From Streptomyces spongiae (GTDB taxonomy: Bacteria > Actinomycetota > Actinomycetes > Streptomycetales > Streptomycetaceae), in NCBI RefSeq assembly GCF_009377185.1, contig NZ_VJZC01000012.1:1-59016 (forward strand): 59,016 nt of DNA. The letters run 5' to 3'. Below the pieces are notes generated by a model. The model searched no databases and was not told the origin of the DNA. It saw only the letters and a program-made list of their open reading frames with translations. Shown here piece by piece: positions 25,264 to 34,606 of this stretch (its first letter is position 1; the number at the start of each line of letters is the position of its first letter). A program made the translations under genes and the position numbers.

Positions 25264-26156
25264 CCACCCTCGACACCGCACCGGTCGCCGCGACGGCCCC
25301 CGCTCCCACCCGTGCCGTGGTGCGCGTCTGGCGGACCCTCCGCTCGTCGCGCGCCGCCGTCATCGGACTGTCCGTCGTCACCGTCCACGTGCTGATCGCG
25401 CTCCTCGCCCCGCTCCTCACCTCGTACGACCCCATCGCCAACAACGCCGACGAGGCACTCCTCGGGCCGAGCGGGGCGCACTGGGCGGGCACGGACCAGT
25501 ACGGCCGCGACGTCCTCGCCCGTGTGCTGTACGGCGGCCGGTACGCGCTCGGTGTCTCCGTCACCGCGACCCTGATCACCGTCGCGCTCGGCACAGTGAT
25601 CGGCTGCGCGGCAGCCCTGCGCGGAGGCTGGTTCGACGACGTGCTGGGCCGGATCCTGGACGCGGTGCTGTCCGTGCCCGCGGTCCTGTCCCTGCTCGTC
25701 GTCGTGACCGCGCTGGGCACCGGACCCTCGGTCATCGTCCTCGCGATCGCCGTGGTGTTCGTCCCCCAGGTCGTACGGGTTGTACGAGGCGCCGCCCTGG
25801 CCGTCGTCCCGCAGGACTACGTGACGGCGGCGCGGGCGCGCGGCGAGGGGACCTGGGCGATCCTGCGCCGCGAGATCCTGCCGAACATCACCGACGTGGT
25901 GTGCGTGGAGTTCGCCATGCGGGCCTCCTGGGTCGTGCTGCTGATCTCGTCACTGTCCTTCCTCGGCTTCGGCGCCGACCCGCCCACCCCCGACTGGGGA
26001 CTGATGGTCGCCGAGAACCGCACCGCCATCACCGTCGTCCCGATGGCGAGCCTCGCACCGATCATCGCCCTCGCCACGCTCGTGATCGGGCTCAACCTCG
26101 CGGCCGACGGCCTGTCCAAGGCCTGGGGCGTGGACCGGATCAGGGAGGGGTCCTGA
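25260..26156 (+). CDS. Peptide ABC transporter permease (DppC type)
   Basis: 298 residues. HWAGTDQYGRDVLARVLYGG, then the EAA loop (DYVTAARARGEGTWAILRRE) and LGFGADPPTPDWGLMVAENR, are the family landmarks. The N-terminus (about 40 residues) is Ala/Pro/Thr-rich before helix 1. One-base overlap with the downstream ATPase start (TGATG). Confidence 0.93.
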   Translation: MTTLDTAPVAATAPAPTRAVVRVWRTLRSSRAAVIGLSVVTVHVLIALLAPLLTSYDPIANNADEALLGPSGAHWAGTDQYGRDVLARVLYGGRYALGVSVTATLITVALGTVIGCAAALRGGWFDDVLGRILDAVLSVPAVLSLLVVVTALGTGPSVIVLAIAVVFVPQVVRVVRGAALAVVPQDYVTAARARGEGTWAILRREILPNITDVVCVEFAMRASWVVLLISSLSFLGFGADPPTPDWGLMVAENRTAITVVPMASLAPIIALATLVIGLNLAADGLSKAWGVDRIREGS

Positions 26157-27904
26157 TGGGTGCCAGTGGTACGGCGTCCAGCGGCGCCACTCCGATCGTT
26201 TCCGTGAACTCCCTTTCCGTGGCCTACCGTTCGGGCGGCCGGGACGTGCCGGTCGTGCGCGAGGTGTCGCTGGAGGTCGCCCCCGGCCGGACCGTGGCCC
26301 TCGTCGGCGAGTCCGGCAGCGGCAAGTCGACCGTCGCGGCCACCCTGCTGGGGCACCTGCGGCACGGATCCCGGATCACCGGCGGCTCGGTGCACATCAA
26401 GGGCAGCGACGTCTTCGCCCTGTCCCCACGGGAGCTGAGGCGGCTGCGCGGCGGAACCGTCGCCATGGTCGCCCAGAACGCCGGGCACGCCCTCACCCCG
26501 TCCATGCGGATCGGACGGCAGATCGCGGAGGCGGGTGGCGACATCCCCGTCGTCGACCTACTGGACCAGGTACGCCTCCCGCGCCCGGCCGAACTCGCCC
26601 GCCGCTACCCGCACGAGCTCTCCGGCGGCCAGCAGCAACGCGTCGCCATCGCCATGGCCATCGCGGCCCGCCCCGACGTCCTCGTCCTCGACGAGCCGAC
26701 GACCGGCCTCGACGTCGTCACCCAGCGCGGCGTCCTCGACCTGATCGCGGGCCTGCGCGACGAACTCGGCCTCGCCGCCGTCCTGGTGAGCCACGACCTC
26801 GGCGTCGTCGCGCACCTGGCCGACGACGTCACCGTGCTGCGCTCCGGCCGGGTCGTGGAGTCGTCGTCCACCCGCACGCTCTTCGCCACGCCCCAGGACC
26901 CGTACACCAGGAAGCTGTTGGCGAGCGTCCCGCGTCTTGACGACGCCGGGCTCGCGCTCGTCGGCGAGGCGGGGGAGCGGGAGGTGCGCCCCAAGGCCCA
27001 GGTACCGGTGGAGGCGACGGTGGCCGTGTCCGCCCGGGAGGTGACCGTCGACTACGGCTCGACGCGTGCCGTGCACGGCGTCTCCTTCGACGTCCGCCGG
27101 GGCGAAGTCCTCGCTCTCGTCGGCGAGTCGGGCAGCGGCAAGTCCACGCTCGCCTGGACGCTGGCGGGCCTGCGCACCCCCTCCGGCGGCACCCTGACCC
27201 ACGAGTCCGGCGACCTGGCACGCCCCGCCGAGCGGCGGCCCCTGTCCCTGCGGCGCAGAGTCCAGCTCGTCTTCCAGAACGCCGACACCTCCCTCAACCC
27301 GCGCCGCTCCGTGGGCGACGCGGTCCGCCGCCCCCTGCGGTTCTTCGGTTCGGCGACCAGCCAGGCCGACGCCGCCGTACGAGCCCGCGAACTCATCTCC
27401 GACGTACGCCTGGACCCGGCACTCGCCGACCGGCTGCCCGCCCAGCTCTCCGGCGGCCAGCGCCAGCGCATCGGCATAGCCCGGGCACTGGCGGGCGAAC
27501 CGGACGTGCTGATCGCCGACGAGATCACCACCGCCCTCGACGTCTCCGTGCAGGCGGAGGTGCTGCGCCTCCTCGACGACCTGCGGCGCGAACGCCGCCT
27601 GGCCTGTCTGTTCATCAGCCATGACCTGGCCGTCGTCCGGGGCATCGCCGACCGCGTGGCCGTCCTGCGGCACGGTGTGGTCGTCGAGGAGGGCCCGACC
27701 GAGGCGGTGTTCGCCTCGCCCGGACACCCCTACACCCGGCAGTTGATGGCGGCCGCCCTCGAACCCGACCCGGACGCGGAGCCGTTGGCCGAGGACACCG
27801 CGGAGTGGGTCGACACGGCCGAACCCGACGACCTGTGGACCGACCACGGCGACGGCCACCGCGTCCGCCGCTGGAGCACCTCCGTCACGGAAGGAAACGC
27901 GTGA
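26156..27904 (+). CDS. Fused double ATPase of a peptide ABC transporter
   Basis: 582 residues containing two full ABC domains. N-half: Walker A GESGSGKST, LSGGQQQR, VLVLDEPTTGLD. C-half: Walker A GESGSGKST, LSGGQRQR, VLIADEITTALD. Equivalent to DppD and DppF joined in one chain, so one polypeptide can supply both nucleotide-binding sites. The N-half lacks the Cys-rich OppD/DppD extension present in the other locus (9450-10406). Its stop overlaps the start of the CocE-type gene (GTGA). Confidence 0.93.
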   Translation: MGASGTASSGATPIVSVNSLSVAYRSGGRDVPVVREVSLEVAPGRTVALVGESGSGKSTVAATLLGHLRHGSRITGGSVHIKGSDVFALSPRELRRLRGGTVAMVAQNAGHALTPSMRIGRQIAEAGGDIPVVDLLDQVRLPRPAELARRYPHELSGGQQQRVAIAMAIAARPDVLVLDEPTTGLDVVTQRGVLDLIAGLRDELGLAAVLVSHDLGVVAHLADDVTVLRSGRVVESSSTRTLFATPQDPYTRKLLASVPRLDDAGLALVGEAGEREVRPKAQVPVEATVAVSAREVTVDYGSTRAVHGVSFDVRRGEVLALVGESGSGKSTLAWTLAGLRTPSGGTLTHESGDLARPAERRPLSLRRRVQLVFQNADTSLNPRRSVGDAVRRPLRFFGSATSQADAAVRARELISDVRLDPALADRLPAQLSGGQRQRIGIARALAGEPDVLIADEITTALDVSVQAEVLRLLDDLRRERRLACLFISHDLAVVRGIADRVAVLRHGVVVEEGPTEAVFASPGHPYTRQLMAAALEPDPDAEPLAEDTAEWVDTAEPDDLWTDHGDGHRVRRWSTSVTEGNA

Positions 27905-29919
27905 AGTACCGCGAGCGGTTCGACCGCCGGGTCGTCCGCGAGGACGTCTGGATCCCCACCCAGGACGGCAGGACCCGCCTGCACGCCCGCGTCTGGCGGC
28001 CCGCCGACGCGGAGGCGTCTCCCGTGCCCGCGCTCCTGGAGTACCTGCCGTACCGCAAGAGCGACTGGACCGCGCCCCGCGACGCCCAGCGCCACCCCTG
28101 GTACGCCGGACACGGCTACGCCTCCGTGCGCGTCGACATCCGCGGACACGGCGACAGCGAGGGAACCCCCGGCGACGAGTACGACGCGCAGGAGCTCGCG
28201 GACGGCGTCGACGTCGTCAACTGGCTCGCCGTACAACCCTGGTGCACCGGCAAGGTCGGCATGTTCGGCATCTCCTGGGGCGGCTTCAACTCCCTCCAGA
28301 TCGCCGCCCTCGCCCCCGAACCGCTGAAGGCGGTCGTCACCGTCTGCTCCACCGACGACCGCTACGACAACGACGTCCACTACACCGGCGGCGCCGTCCT
28401 CGGCATCGACATGCTCGCCTGGGCGGGCACCATGCTGGCCTTCGCCTCCCGGCCGCCGGACCCGGCGAACGTCGGCGCCGACCGCTGGCTGCCCATGTGG
28501 CGCGAGCGCCTCGCCGCCCTCGAACCCTTCCTGCACACCTGGCTCGACCACCAGCAGCGCGATGCCTACTGGCGGCACGGCAGCGTCTGCGAGGACTACG
28601 GCGCCGTCGACGCGGCCGTCCTCGCGGTGGGCGGCTGGAACGACCCGTACCGGGACACCGTGCTCCGGCTCGTCGAGCACCTGCCTGGCGACCGCGTCCG
28701 CGGACTGATCGGCCCGTGGTCGCACCAGTACCCGGACCGCGGCCTGCCGCCCGGCCCCGTGATCGGCTTCCTCCAGGAGACCCTCCGCTGGTGGGACCAG
28801 CACCTGAAGGACCAGGACACCGGGATCATGGACGAGCCGCTGCTGCGGGCCTGGCTCACCGAGTCGGTACCGCCCGCCACGTCGTACGACGTCCTGCCCG
28901 GCCGCTGGGTGGCCGAACGCCACTGGCCCTCCCCGACGGTCACCTGGGACGAACGCGTCCTGGCCCAGGACCCCACACCCGTTCTCGTACGCTCCCCCCA
29001 GCACACCGGCCTCGACTCCGGCCGCTTCTTCCCGTTCGGCAACGCGAGCGACCTGCCGCCCGACCAGCGTGAGGAGGACGGCCGGTCGGTCTGCTTCGAC
29101 ACGGCGCCTCTCACGGAGCGGGTGGAGATCCTCGGCCGCCCGCGCCTGAGGCTCCGCCTCGACAGCACCACACCGCGCGCCCACGTCATCGTCCGACTCT
29201 GCGACGTCGCACCCGACGGATCCTCCACCCTCGTCACCCGAGGCGTCCTCAACCTGCTCAGCAGGCACGGACGCGACCGGAGCGTGGAGTGGCGGCCGGG
29301 GACGTACGAGACGGTCGAGTTCGAGCTGAACGGCACCGGGTACGCCTTCCCGCCCGGCCACCGCGTCCGGGTCGCCGTGTCCGACGCCTACTGGCCGTGG
29401 GTGTGGCCGCACGGCGAACGCGGCGCGCTCAGCGTGGTCCCCGCCGACAGCGCCGTACTCCTGCCCGTGCGGGAGACCACCGACGGGCAGCCGATCCGCT
29501 TCGAGGACCCCGAGCAGGCGCCGCCGCTACCCGTGACGTACGACCGGCCCGCCGACCCGCGCCCCGAGCGGCTCGTGACGCACGATGTCGCCACGGGGGA
29601 GTGGCGGCTGGAGGTCGACCCCAACTACGGGGGGTCGCGCACGTACCCGGACGGTCTGCGCTACGAGGAGAGCGCGTCGGAGACGTACACGATCCGCTCC
29701 GACGACCCGCTGTCCGCCTCGGCCGTCTCCACGTGGACGATCCGGCTGCGGCGCGGTGAGGACCATGGAACCGCGTGGGACGCCGAGATCGTCACCAGGA
29801 CGGAGCTGCGGGCCACGCGCGCGGACTTCATCATGGACAGCCGCATCGAAGCACGGTCGAACGGAGAGACAGTGGCCAAGCGCCAGTGGCACCGCACCAC
29901 CCCGAGGACGTCCGGATGA
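27901..29919 (+). CDS. CocE/NonD-family serine hydrolase (S15-like peptidase or esterase)
   Basis: 672 residues from a GTG that overlaps the ATPase stop (GTGA). The N-terminal S15 alpha/beta-hydrolase core has nucleophile Ser125 (FGISWGGFN), an Asp region (AVGGWNDPYRDT) and a His region (GPWSHQYPDRG). A jelly-roll C-terminal domain (about 390-550; VSDAYWPWVWPHGERGALSV) is typical of X-Pro dipeptidyl peptidases and cocaine esterase. There is no signal peptide, so it is cytoplasmic. It is embedded in a peptide-import operon, so X-Pro or N-acyl peptide cleavage after uptake is a reasonable guess. Confidence 0.9.
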   Translation: MKYRERFDRRVVREDVWIPTQDGRTRLHARVWRPADAEASPVPALLEYLPYRKSDWTAPRDAQRHPWYAGHGYASVRVDIRGHGDSEGTPGDEYDAQELADGVDVVNWLAVQPWCTGKVGMFGISWGGFNSLQIAALAPEPLKAVVTVCSTDDRYDNDVHYTGGAVLGIDMLAWAGTMLAFASRPPDPANVGADRWLPMWRERLAALEPFLHTWLDHQQRDAYWRHGSVCEDYGAVDAAVLAVGGWNDPYRDTVLRLVEHLPGDRVRGLIGPWSHQYPDRGLPPGPVIGFLQETLRWWDQHLKDQDTGIMDEPLLRAWLTESVPPATSYDVLPGRWVAERHWPSPTVTWDERVLAQDPTPVLVRSPQHTGLDSGRFFPFGNASDLPPDQREEDGRSVCFDTAPLTERVEILGRPRLRLRLDSTTPRAHVIVRLCDVAPDGSSTLVTRGVLNLLSRHGRDRSVEWRPGTYETVEFELNGTGYAFPPGHRVRVAVSDAYWPWVWPHGERGALSVVPADSAVLLPVRETTDGQPIRFEDPEQAPPLPVTYDRPADPRPERLVTHDVATGEWRLEVDPNYGGSRTYPDGLRYEESASETYTIRSDDPLSASAVSTWTIRLRRGEDHGTAWDAEIVTRTELRATRADFIMDSRIEARSNGETVAKRQWHRTTPRTSG

Positions 29920-30554
29920 CGGCCGCCCGGCCCCCTCGCCGCGCGGTCGCCGCCGCCGAACGGACCCGCCAGCCCACCGAGGTGCGCCGCCGCCTCATCG
30001 TCGAGGCGGCCGTGCCGCTGATCGCCGAGCGCGGCTACGCGTCGGTGGGGGTCCGGGACGTCGCAGCCGCGGCCGGCGTGTCGGTGGGCACCGTCACGTA
30101 CCACTTCGGCAGCGTCCAGGAGGTCCTCACCGAGGCGATGGTGCTGCACATCGAGCGGTACTACGCCGCGCTCAGCGAGGCCGCCGAGCGGGCCGGCGAC
30201 GCGGCCGAGGCGCTGCGGCTGCTGGTCGACGCGCTGTTCACCGAGGACACCGACCGGCACTGGCGCATGTGGTTCGACTACTGGAACGCGGGAGACCAGG
30301 ACCCGGACCAGGGCTTCACCCGCGGACAGGCCCAGCGGTACGGGACCTGGCACCAACAGATCAGGTCGCTCGCCCAATGGGGCGTGGACGAGGGCGAGTT
30401 CACCTGTGACGACCTCGACGGGTTCACCGTCCGGTTCGCCGCTCTCGCCGACGGCCTGGCCCTTCAGCGCCTGCGCCAGTCGCCGCCCCTCACCACGCAG
30501 GACGCCCGCCGGCACCTCAACCGCCTCATCGAGACGGAACTCCGGCTCATGTGA
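29916..30554 (+). CDS. TetR-family regulator, last gene of the peptide operon
   Basis: 212 residues; ATG overlaps the hydrolase stop (ATGA). The HTH (about 26-72; IVEAAVPLIAERGYASVGVR, then VSVGTVTYHFGSVQEVL) is canonical, followed by an all-helical ligand domain with a Trp-rich segment (HWRMWFDYWNAGDQ). Encoded inside the operon it probably controls, so it may sense an imported or processed peptide and act on the inverted repeat at 22681-22696. Its 3' end overlaps the opposing SGNH gene by 8 bases. Confidence 0.9.
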   Translation: MTAARPPRRAVAAAERTRQPTEVRRRLIVEAAVPLIAERGYASVGVRDVAAAAGVSVGTVTYHFGSVQEVLTEAMVLHIERYYAALSEAAERAGDAAEALRLLVDALFTEDTDRHWRMWFDYWNAGDQDPDQGFTRGQAQRYGTWHQQIRSLAQWGVDEGEFTCDDLDGFTVRFAALADGLALQRLRQSPPLTTQDARRHLNRLIETELRLM

Positions 30555-31470
30555 CGTGCTCGCCGACCGTACGCGAGATCTCCCGGGCGATGCGCAGGAT
30601 GCCGGGGGAGCGGACCGGGCACGGCTTCGGCTTCGACGTCGTGGGTGCCAGACAGAAGTGCAGGTAGTCGTCGTCGCGGTGCAGGGCGGTGCGGCCCTGA
30701 CCCGGCTCCGTACAGTACGCGGAGTGCTCCCGCTCGTACGCGGTGCAGGGCAGGTACCGCGCCCACGTGTAGCGGGCCGAGGCCGGGCTCACCACCCTGC
30801 CCGCGTCGGCCACGAGGTCGCCCGAGGCGTCCGCCCGCTTCTCGTAGAGGGCGTTGACGCGCCGCACCCGGTCAGGGGTGATCGGGTCGGGCCCCTGCAG
30901 CACCCAGACGATCGTCGGCCGTCGCGCTCCGCCCGCGTCCGCGATCTGCTCCGTCAGCCGCCCGGCGTCCTCGGCGTACCGGGAGAAGTACCTGCCCTCG
31001 GCCTTGTTGTACGTGATGCCGTCCATGCAGGGCGTGTAGCCCCAGGCGTTGCCCCAGAACTGCAACACCACGAAGTCCGGGCGGAGCCGGCGGACGAGGG
31101 CCGCGGCCTTGTCCTGCGGGGGCACCAGCGACCTGTCGTCGGTGCCCTCCAGGTAGTCGCACAGCGTGGTGCCCGAGTAGGGAGCGCTGGTGTAGCGGGC
31201 GTCGAGGTCGCCGCGAAGCCGCTGTCCGAGCACCTTCTGGTTCTCCATGGCGAGGGAGTCGCCGAGGTAGAGCACGACGGGCGCCTTCCGCGGAGTACCC
31301 GGTGCGGCCGACTCCGTCGGGGCGGTCGGGGAGGCCGCGGCCCGCTGGCGCGTGGTCGTCGGTCTCGGCTCGCCGGGTGTCGGTGCCGTCTCGGGCCCGG
31401 ACGTCGGATCCCCGCAGGCGCCCAGCAGCACTCCGGCGAGTAACACCGCCACGATCCACGGCTTCCGCAT
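30547..31470 (-). CDS. SGNH/GDSL-hydrolase-like lipoprotein
   Basis: 307 residues from ATG 31470 with GGGAG upstream; in-frame codons further upstream are not signal-like. Lipoprotein signal (MRKPWIVAVLLAGVLLGAC), then a 50-residue Thr/Pro/Ala linker. Core: block I LYLGDSLAME with the Ser nucleophile, a central QFWGNAWG standing in for the GxND block, and a DDDYLHFC segment supplying the Asp-x-x-His pair. Four or more Cys suggest extracytoplasmic disulphides. Likely a cell-surface esterase or O-acetyl hydrolase; substrate unknown. Divergent from the SpoIIE-type gene. Confidence 0.8.
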   Translation of the reverse strand: MRKPWIVAVLLAGVLLGACGDPTSGPETAPTPGEPRPTTTRQRAAASPTAPTESAAPGTPRKAPVVLYLGDSLAMENQKVLGQRLRGDLDARYTSAPYSGTTLCDYLEGTDDRSLVPPQDKAAALVRRLRPDFVVLQFWGNAWGYTPCMDGITYNKAEGRYFSRYAEDAGRLTEQIADAGGARRPTIVWVLQGPDPITPDRVRRVNALYEKRADASGDLVADAGRVVSPASARYTWARYLPCTAYEREHSAYCTEPGQGRTALHRDDDYLHFCLAPTTSKPKPCPVRSPGILRIAREISRTVGEHVT

Positions 31471-31560
31471 ACGGCAACTCCCGCTCCGGCGACCGAAACG
31501 GCTCCCCAGGCAAGCACAGGAGGGCCAAAGGGGGAAGAGTGCGGGATGTGGTTCCGAGCC

Positions 31561-31586
31561 AGATGCAACATTTGTGACTTGCATCT
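31561..31586. promoter_or_regulatory. Inverted repeat AGATGCAA-10-TTGCATCT
   Basis: A perfect 8-bp inverted repeat with a 10-base AT-rich spacer, in the intergenic region between the SGNH lipoprotein and SpoIIE-type genes, 19 bases before the latter's GTG. Full-turn spacing of the half-sites fits a dimeric DNA-binding protein. AT-rich for this genome. Confidence 0.55.
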
Positions 31587-31604
31587 TGGGAGGACTAGTG
31601 TGAA

Positions 31605-34583
31605 GTGGCTCGGAGGATCGCCCCGCCAGGCAAGCCGAGCGGCGGTTCGCGACGGGGCCGCCTCCGGGTGAGGGAAGTGATCCCGTTGTCCGTCGCCTGG
31701 GACGACATCGGCGGTCTCGTCGATGCGCATGAGCGTTTTCTGGCCGGAGCGCGGGTCGACTCGGATGTCCGGGACTCGGTTCTCGATTCCTGGAAGCGAT
31801 GCCGTTCCGCGGGGCTCGAACCGCACCAGCTGCTGATCCCGTACTCGCCGGACCTCGTCATGGAGGATCCCCTCCTGCGCGCGTCCGACCCGGTACTGGA
31901 GCACCTGACCACCTCGCTCGCGAACGTGAGCATGACGGTCGTGCTCTGCGACGCGCAGGCCCGCATGGTGCAGAGGCACGGCGGTGACCGTCAGTTGCGC
32001 TCACGCCTCGACGAGGTGAACTTCGCTCCCGGCTTCTGCGCGTCCGAGGACGCCGCGGGCACCAACGGCGTCGGTACCGCGCTGGCCGAGCGGCGCCCCA
32101 CCTACGTCATCGGCCGCGAACACTTCGCCGACTGCCTGTCGCCGTTCGCGTGCGCCGGGGCGCCGGTGCGGAATCCGCTCAGTGGGCGGATCGAGGCCAT
32201 CCTCGACCTCACCTGTCTGCGCGACGACGGCGACCCCGCCATGATGCGGCTGGTACGTGAGGCCGCGCACGACATCGAGGCCCGGCTGCTGGAGCAGTCC
32301 ACGGACCGGGAGAGGGCGCTGCTCGCCGCGTACCGGACGGCCTCCCGGAGAAACGGTGAACGCGGTGGCTGGCCGCCGCAGCCCGAGCCCCCGCCGTGGG
32401 AGCCCGCAGACGGCCACGACGGCCACGGTCTCGGCAGGGTCGACCTGGCGGTACTGCGCGAGAAGGCCGAGGAACTCATCGCCTCACCACACCGCACTCT
32501 CGACGAAGTCGCCCTCTCCGGCGGCAGGGTGGCGACCCTGCTGCGGCGCCCGGTCATGGGCGCCGCCGGCGAGACGGGCGTGGTCGTCGAGGCCCGCGTC
32601 CTGGGCGGCCCGCGCCTGCGCCACGTCGAGCTCACTGCCCCGGCCGCGCCGACCGTACCGGTCAGGGCGACCGGTATGCCGGCACCGGCGCCGGCCGCCC
32701 CGGGCCCGCCGCCCGCGACACTGCCGATCGCGCCTCCCGCACCACCACCTGCCCTCGCCGTTCGCACGGTCGCCCCTGCGCCCCCGTCCACGCCGCCGCC
32801 GGAGGCGCTCGCGCCCACCGCGGTCCCGGCGGACGACGGCGATGGCGACTCCGGCGCCGGGGGATGGCTGCTGCTCGTGGGCGAGCCCGGGGTCGGCCGG
32901 CTCGCCGTGCTGGCCCGCAGGCGCCTGGAACTGCTGCACGACGCCAGCGTCCGCATCGGCACCACCCTGGACGTGACCCGTACCGCCGAGGAACTGACGG
33001 AGGTGACCGTCCCCCGGTTCGCCGACTTCACCGCCGTCGACCTGCCCGACTCCGTGCTGCACGGCGACGAACCCGGGTCGCTCGGCCCCGGCTCCATGCT
33101 CCGCAGGATCGCGCTGAACTCCATCCACCAGGAGTCCCATCTGTACGAGGTCGGCGCCCTGTTCCCGTTCGTCGGCTCCACACCTCAGGCCCGCAGCTGG
33201 GAGACCGGACAGTCCGTGCTCGAACCCGTACTGTCCGAGGCCACGGGCTGGATCGCGCAGGACCCGGAACGGCTCGAACGGGTACTGGCGGCAGGCATCC
33301 ACTCCCTGATCACCGTGCCGCTGCGGGCACGCGGCACGACCCTCGGCATGGCGAGCTTCTACCGCTCCGAGGAGCCCGCGCCCTTCGAGGACGACGACCT
33401 GTCCCTGGCCCAGGAACTGGTCGGCCGGGCCGCGATCAGCATCGACAACGCCCGCCGCTACACGCGCGAGCACAAGACCGCGCTCGCCCTGCAACGCAGC
33501 CTGCTGCCCCGTGGACGGTCCGATCAGAGCGCCGTCGAGGTCGCCTACCGGTATCTGCCCGCGCAGGCCGGGGTGGGCGGCGACTGGTTCGACGTCATCC
33601 CGCTGTCCGGCGCACGGGTGGCTCTGGTGGTGGGGGACGTCGTCGGTCACGGCCTGCACGCCGCCGCCACCATGGGCCGGCTGCGCACGGCCGTGCACAA
33701 CTTCTGCTCCCTCGACCTGCCGCCCGACGACCTCCTCACCCACCTCGACGACCTGGTGGGACGGCTCGACCGGGGCGAGGGCTGGGCGGTGGAGAACACC
33801 CACGCCGACTCCGGCATCGTCGGCGCCACATGCCTCTACGTGGTCTACGACCCGGTGTCCCGGCACTGCACCCTCACCCGCGCCGGACACCCCCTCCCCG
33901 CGATCGTCCGCCCCGACGGAACGGTGGACTTCGTCGACCTGCCGTCCGCCCCGCCCCTCGGCCTGGGCGGGATGCCCTTCGAGACCGTCGAGATGGAGCT
34001 GGCCGAGGGCAGCCAGCTCGTCCTCTACACCGACGGCCTGATCGAGGACCGGCACCGGGACATCGACACCGGCCTGGACAAGCTGCGTACCGTCCTGTCC
34101 TGTCCCGACCGGGCACCCGAGGACACCTGCGAAGCGGTTCTCGACGCCCTGCTGCCGGCCGGCCCGAGCGACGACGTGGCCCTGCTCGTCGCCCGCACCC
34201 ACGCCCTGGGCCGGGATCGCGTCGCTCAGTGGGACTTCCCCAACGACCCGGCGATGGTCTCCCGCGCGCGGGTGGCGGTCACGCGCCAGCTGTCCGCCTG
34301 GGACCTGGACGACCTGGCCTTCACCACGGAACTCGTCGCCAGCGAACTGGTCACCAACGCCATCCGCCACGCCACCGGCCCCTTCCAGCTCCGCCTCCTG
34401 CGCGACCGCACCCTCATCTGCGAGGTCTCCGACGGCAGCAGCACCTCGCCCCGACTCCGCCGCGCCCGGACCGAGGACGAGGGCGGCCGCGGCCTCTTCC
34501 TCGTCGCCCAGCTCACCGCCCGCTGGGGCACCCGTTACACCCCCGACGGCAAGATCATCTGGGCGGAGCAGCCACTGCGGTGA
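31605..34583 (+). CDS. GAF-GAF-SpoIIE phosphatase-HATPase multidomain signalling protein
   Basis: About 990 residues. Order: an AcoR-type sensor GAF (about 40-230; LDSWKRCRSAGLEP, FCASEDAAGTNGVGTALAER), a Pro/Ala-rich linker (about 345-425), a second GAF (about 440-625), a PP2C/SpoIIE phosphatase with metal-binding GGDWFDV, VVGDVVGHG and SDDVALLV (about 640-865), and an anti-sigma-type HATPase_c domain (about 870-990; ASELVTNAIRHA). It combines sensing, dephosphorylation of an anti-anti-sigma factor, and a kinase-like ATPase in one chain. The start is uncertain: GTG 31605 has GGGAGG 12-17 bases upstream; GTG 31668 or 31677 are alternatives that would still keep the first GAF. Confidence 0.88.
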   Translation: MARRIAPPGKPSGGSRRGRLRVREVIPLSVAWDDIGGLVDAHERFLAGARVDSDVRDSVLDSWKRCRSAGLEPHQLLIPYSPDLVMEDPLLRASDPVLEHLTTSLANVSMTVVLCDAQARMVQRHGGDRQLRSRLDEVNFAPGFCASEDAAGTNGVGTALAERRPTYVIGREHFADCLSPFACAGAPVRNPLSGRIEAILDLTCLRDDGDPAMMRLVREAAHDIEARLLEQSTDRERALLAAYRTASRRNGERGGWPPQPEPPPWEPADGHDGHGLGRVDLAVLREKAEELIASPHRTLDEVALSGGRVATLLRRPVMGAAGETGVVVEARVLGGPRLRHVELTAPAAPTVPVRATGMPAPAPAAPGPPPATLPIAPPAPPPALAVRTVAPAPPSTPPPEALAPTAVPADDGDGDSGAGGWLLLVGEPGVGRLAVLARRRLELLHDASVRIGTTLDVTRTAEELTEVTVPRFADFTAVDLPDSVLHGDEPGSLGPGSMLRRIALNSIHQESHLYEVGALFPFVGSTPQARSWETGQSVLEPVLSEATGWIAQDPERLERVLAAGIHSLITVPLRARGTTLGMASFYRSEEPAPFEDDDLSLAQELVGRAAISIDNARRYTREHKTALALQRSLLPRGRSDQSAVEVAYRYLPAQAGVGGDWFDVIPLSGARVALVVGDVVGHGLHAAATMGRLRTAVHNFCSLDLPPDDLLTHLDDLVGRLDRGEGWAVENTHADSGIVGATCLYVVYDPVSRHCTLTRAGHPLPAIVRPDGTVDFVDLPSAPPLGLGGMPFETVEMELAEGSQLVLYTDGLIEDRHRDIDTGLDKLRTVLSCPDRAPEDTCEAVLDALLPAGPSDDVALLVARTHALGRDRVAQWDFPNDPAMVSRARVAVTRQLSAWDLDDLAFTTELVASELVTNAIRHATGPFQLRLLRDRTLICEVSDGSSTSPRLRRARTEDEGGRGLFLVAQLTARWGTRYTPDGKIIWAEQPLR

Positions 34584-34606
34584 CCACCTCGGCACCCGCC
34601 GCCACC

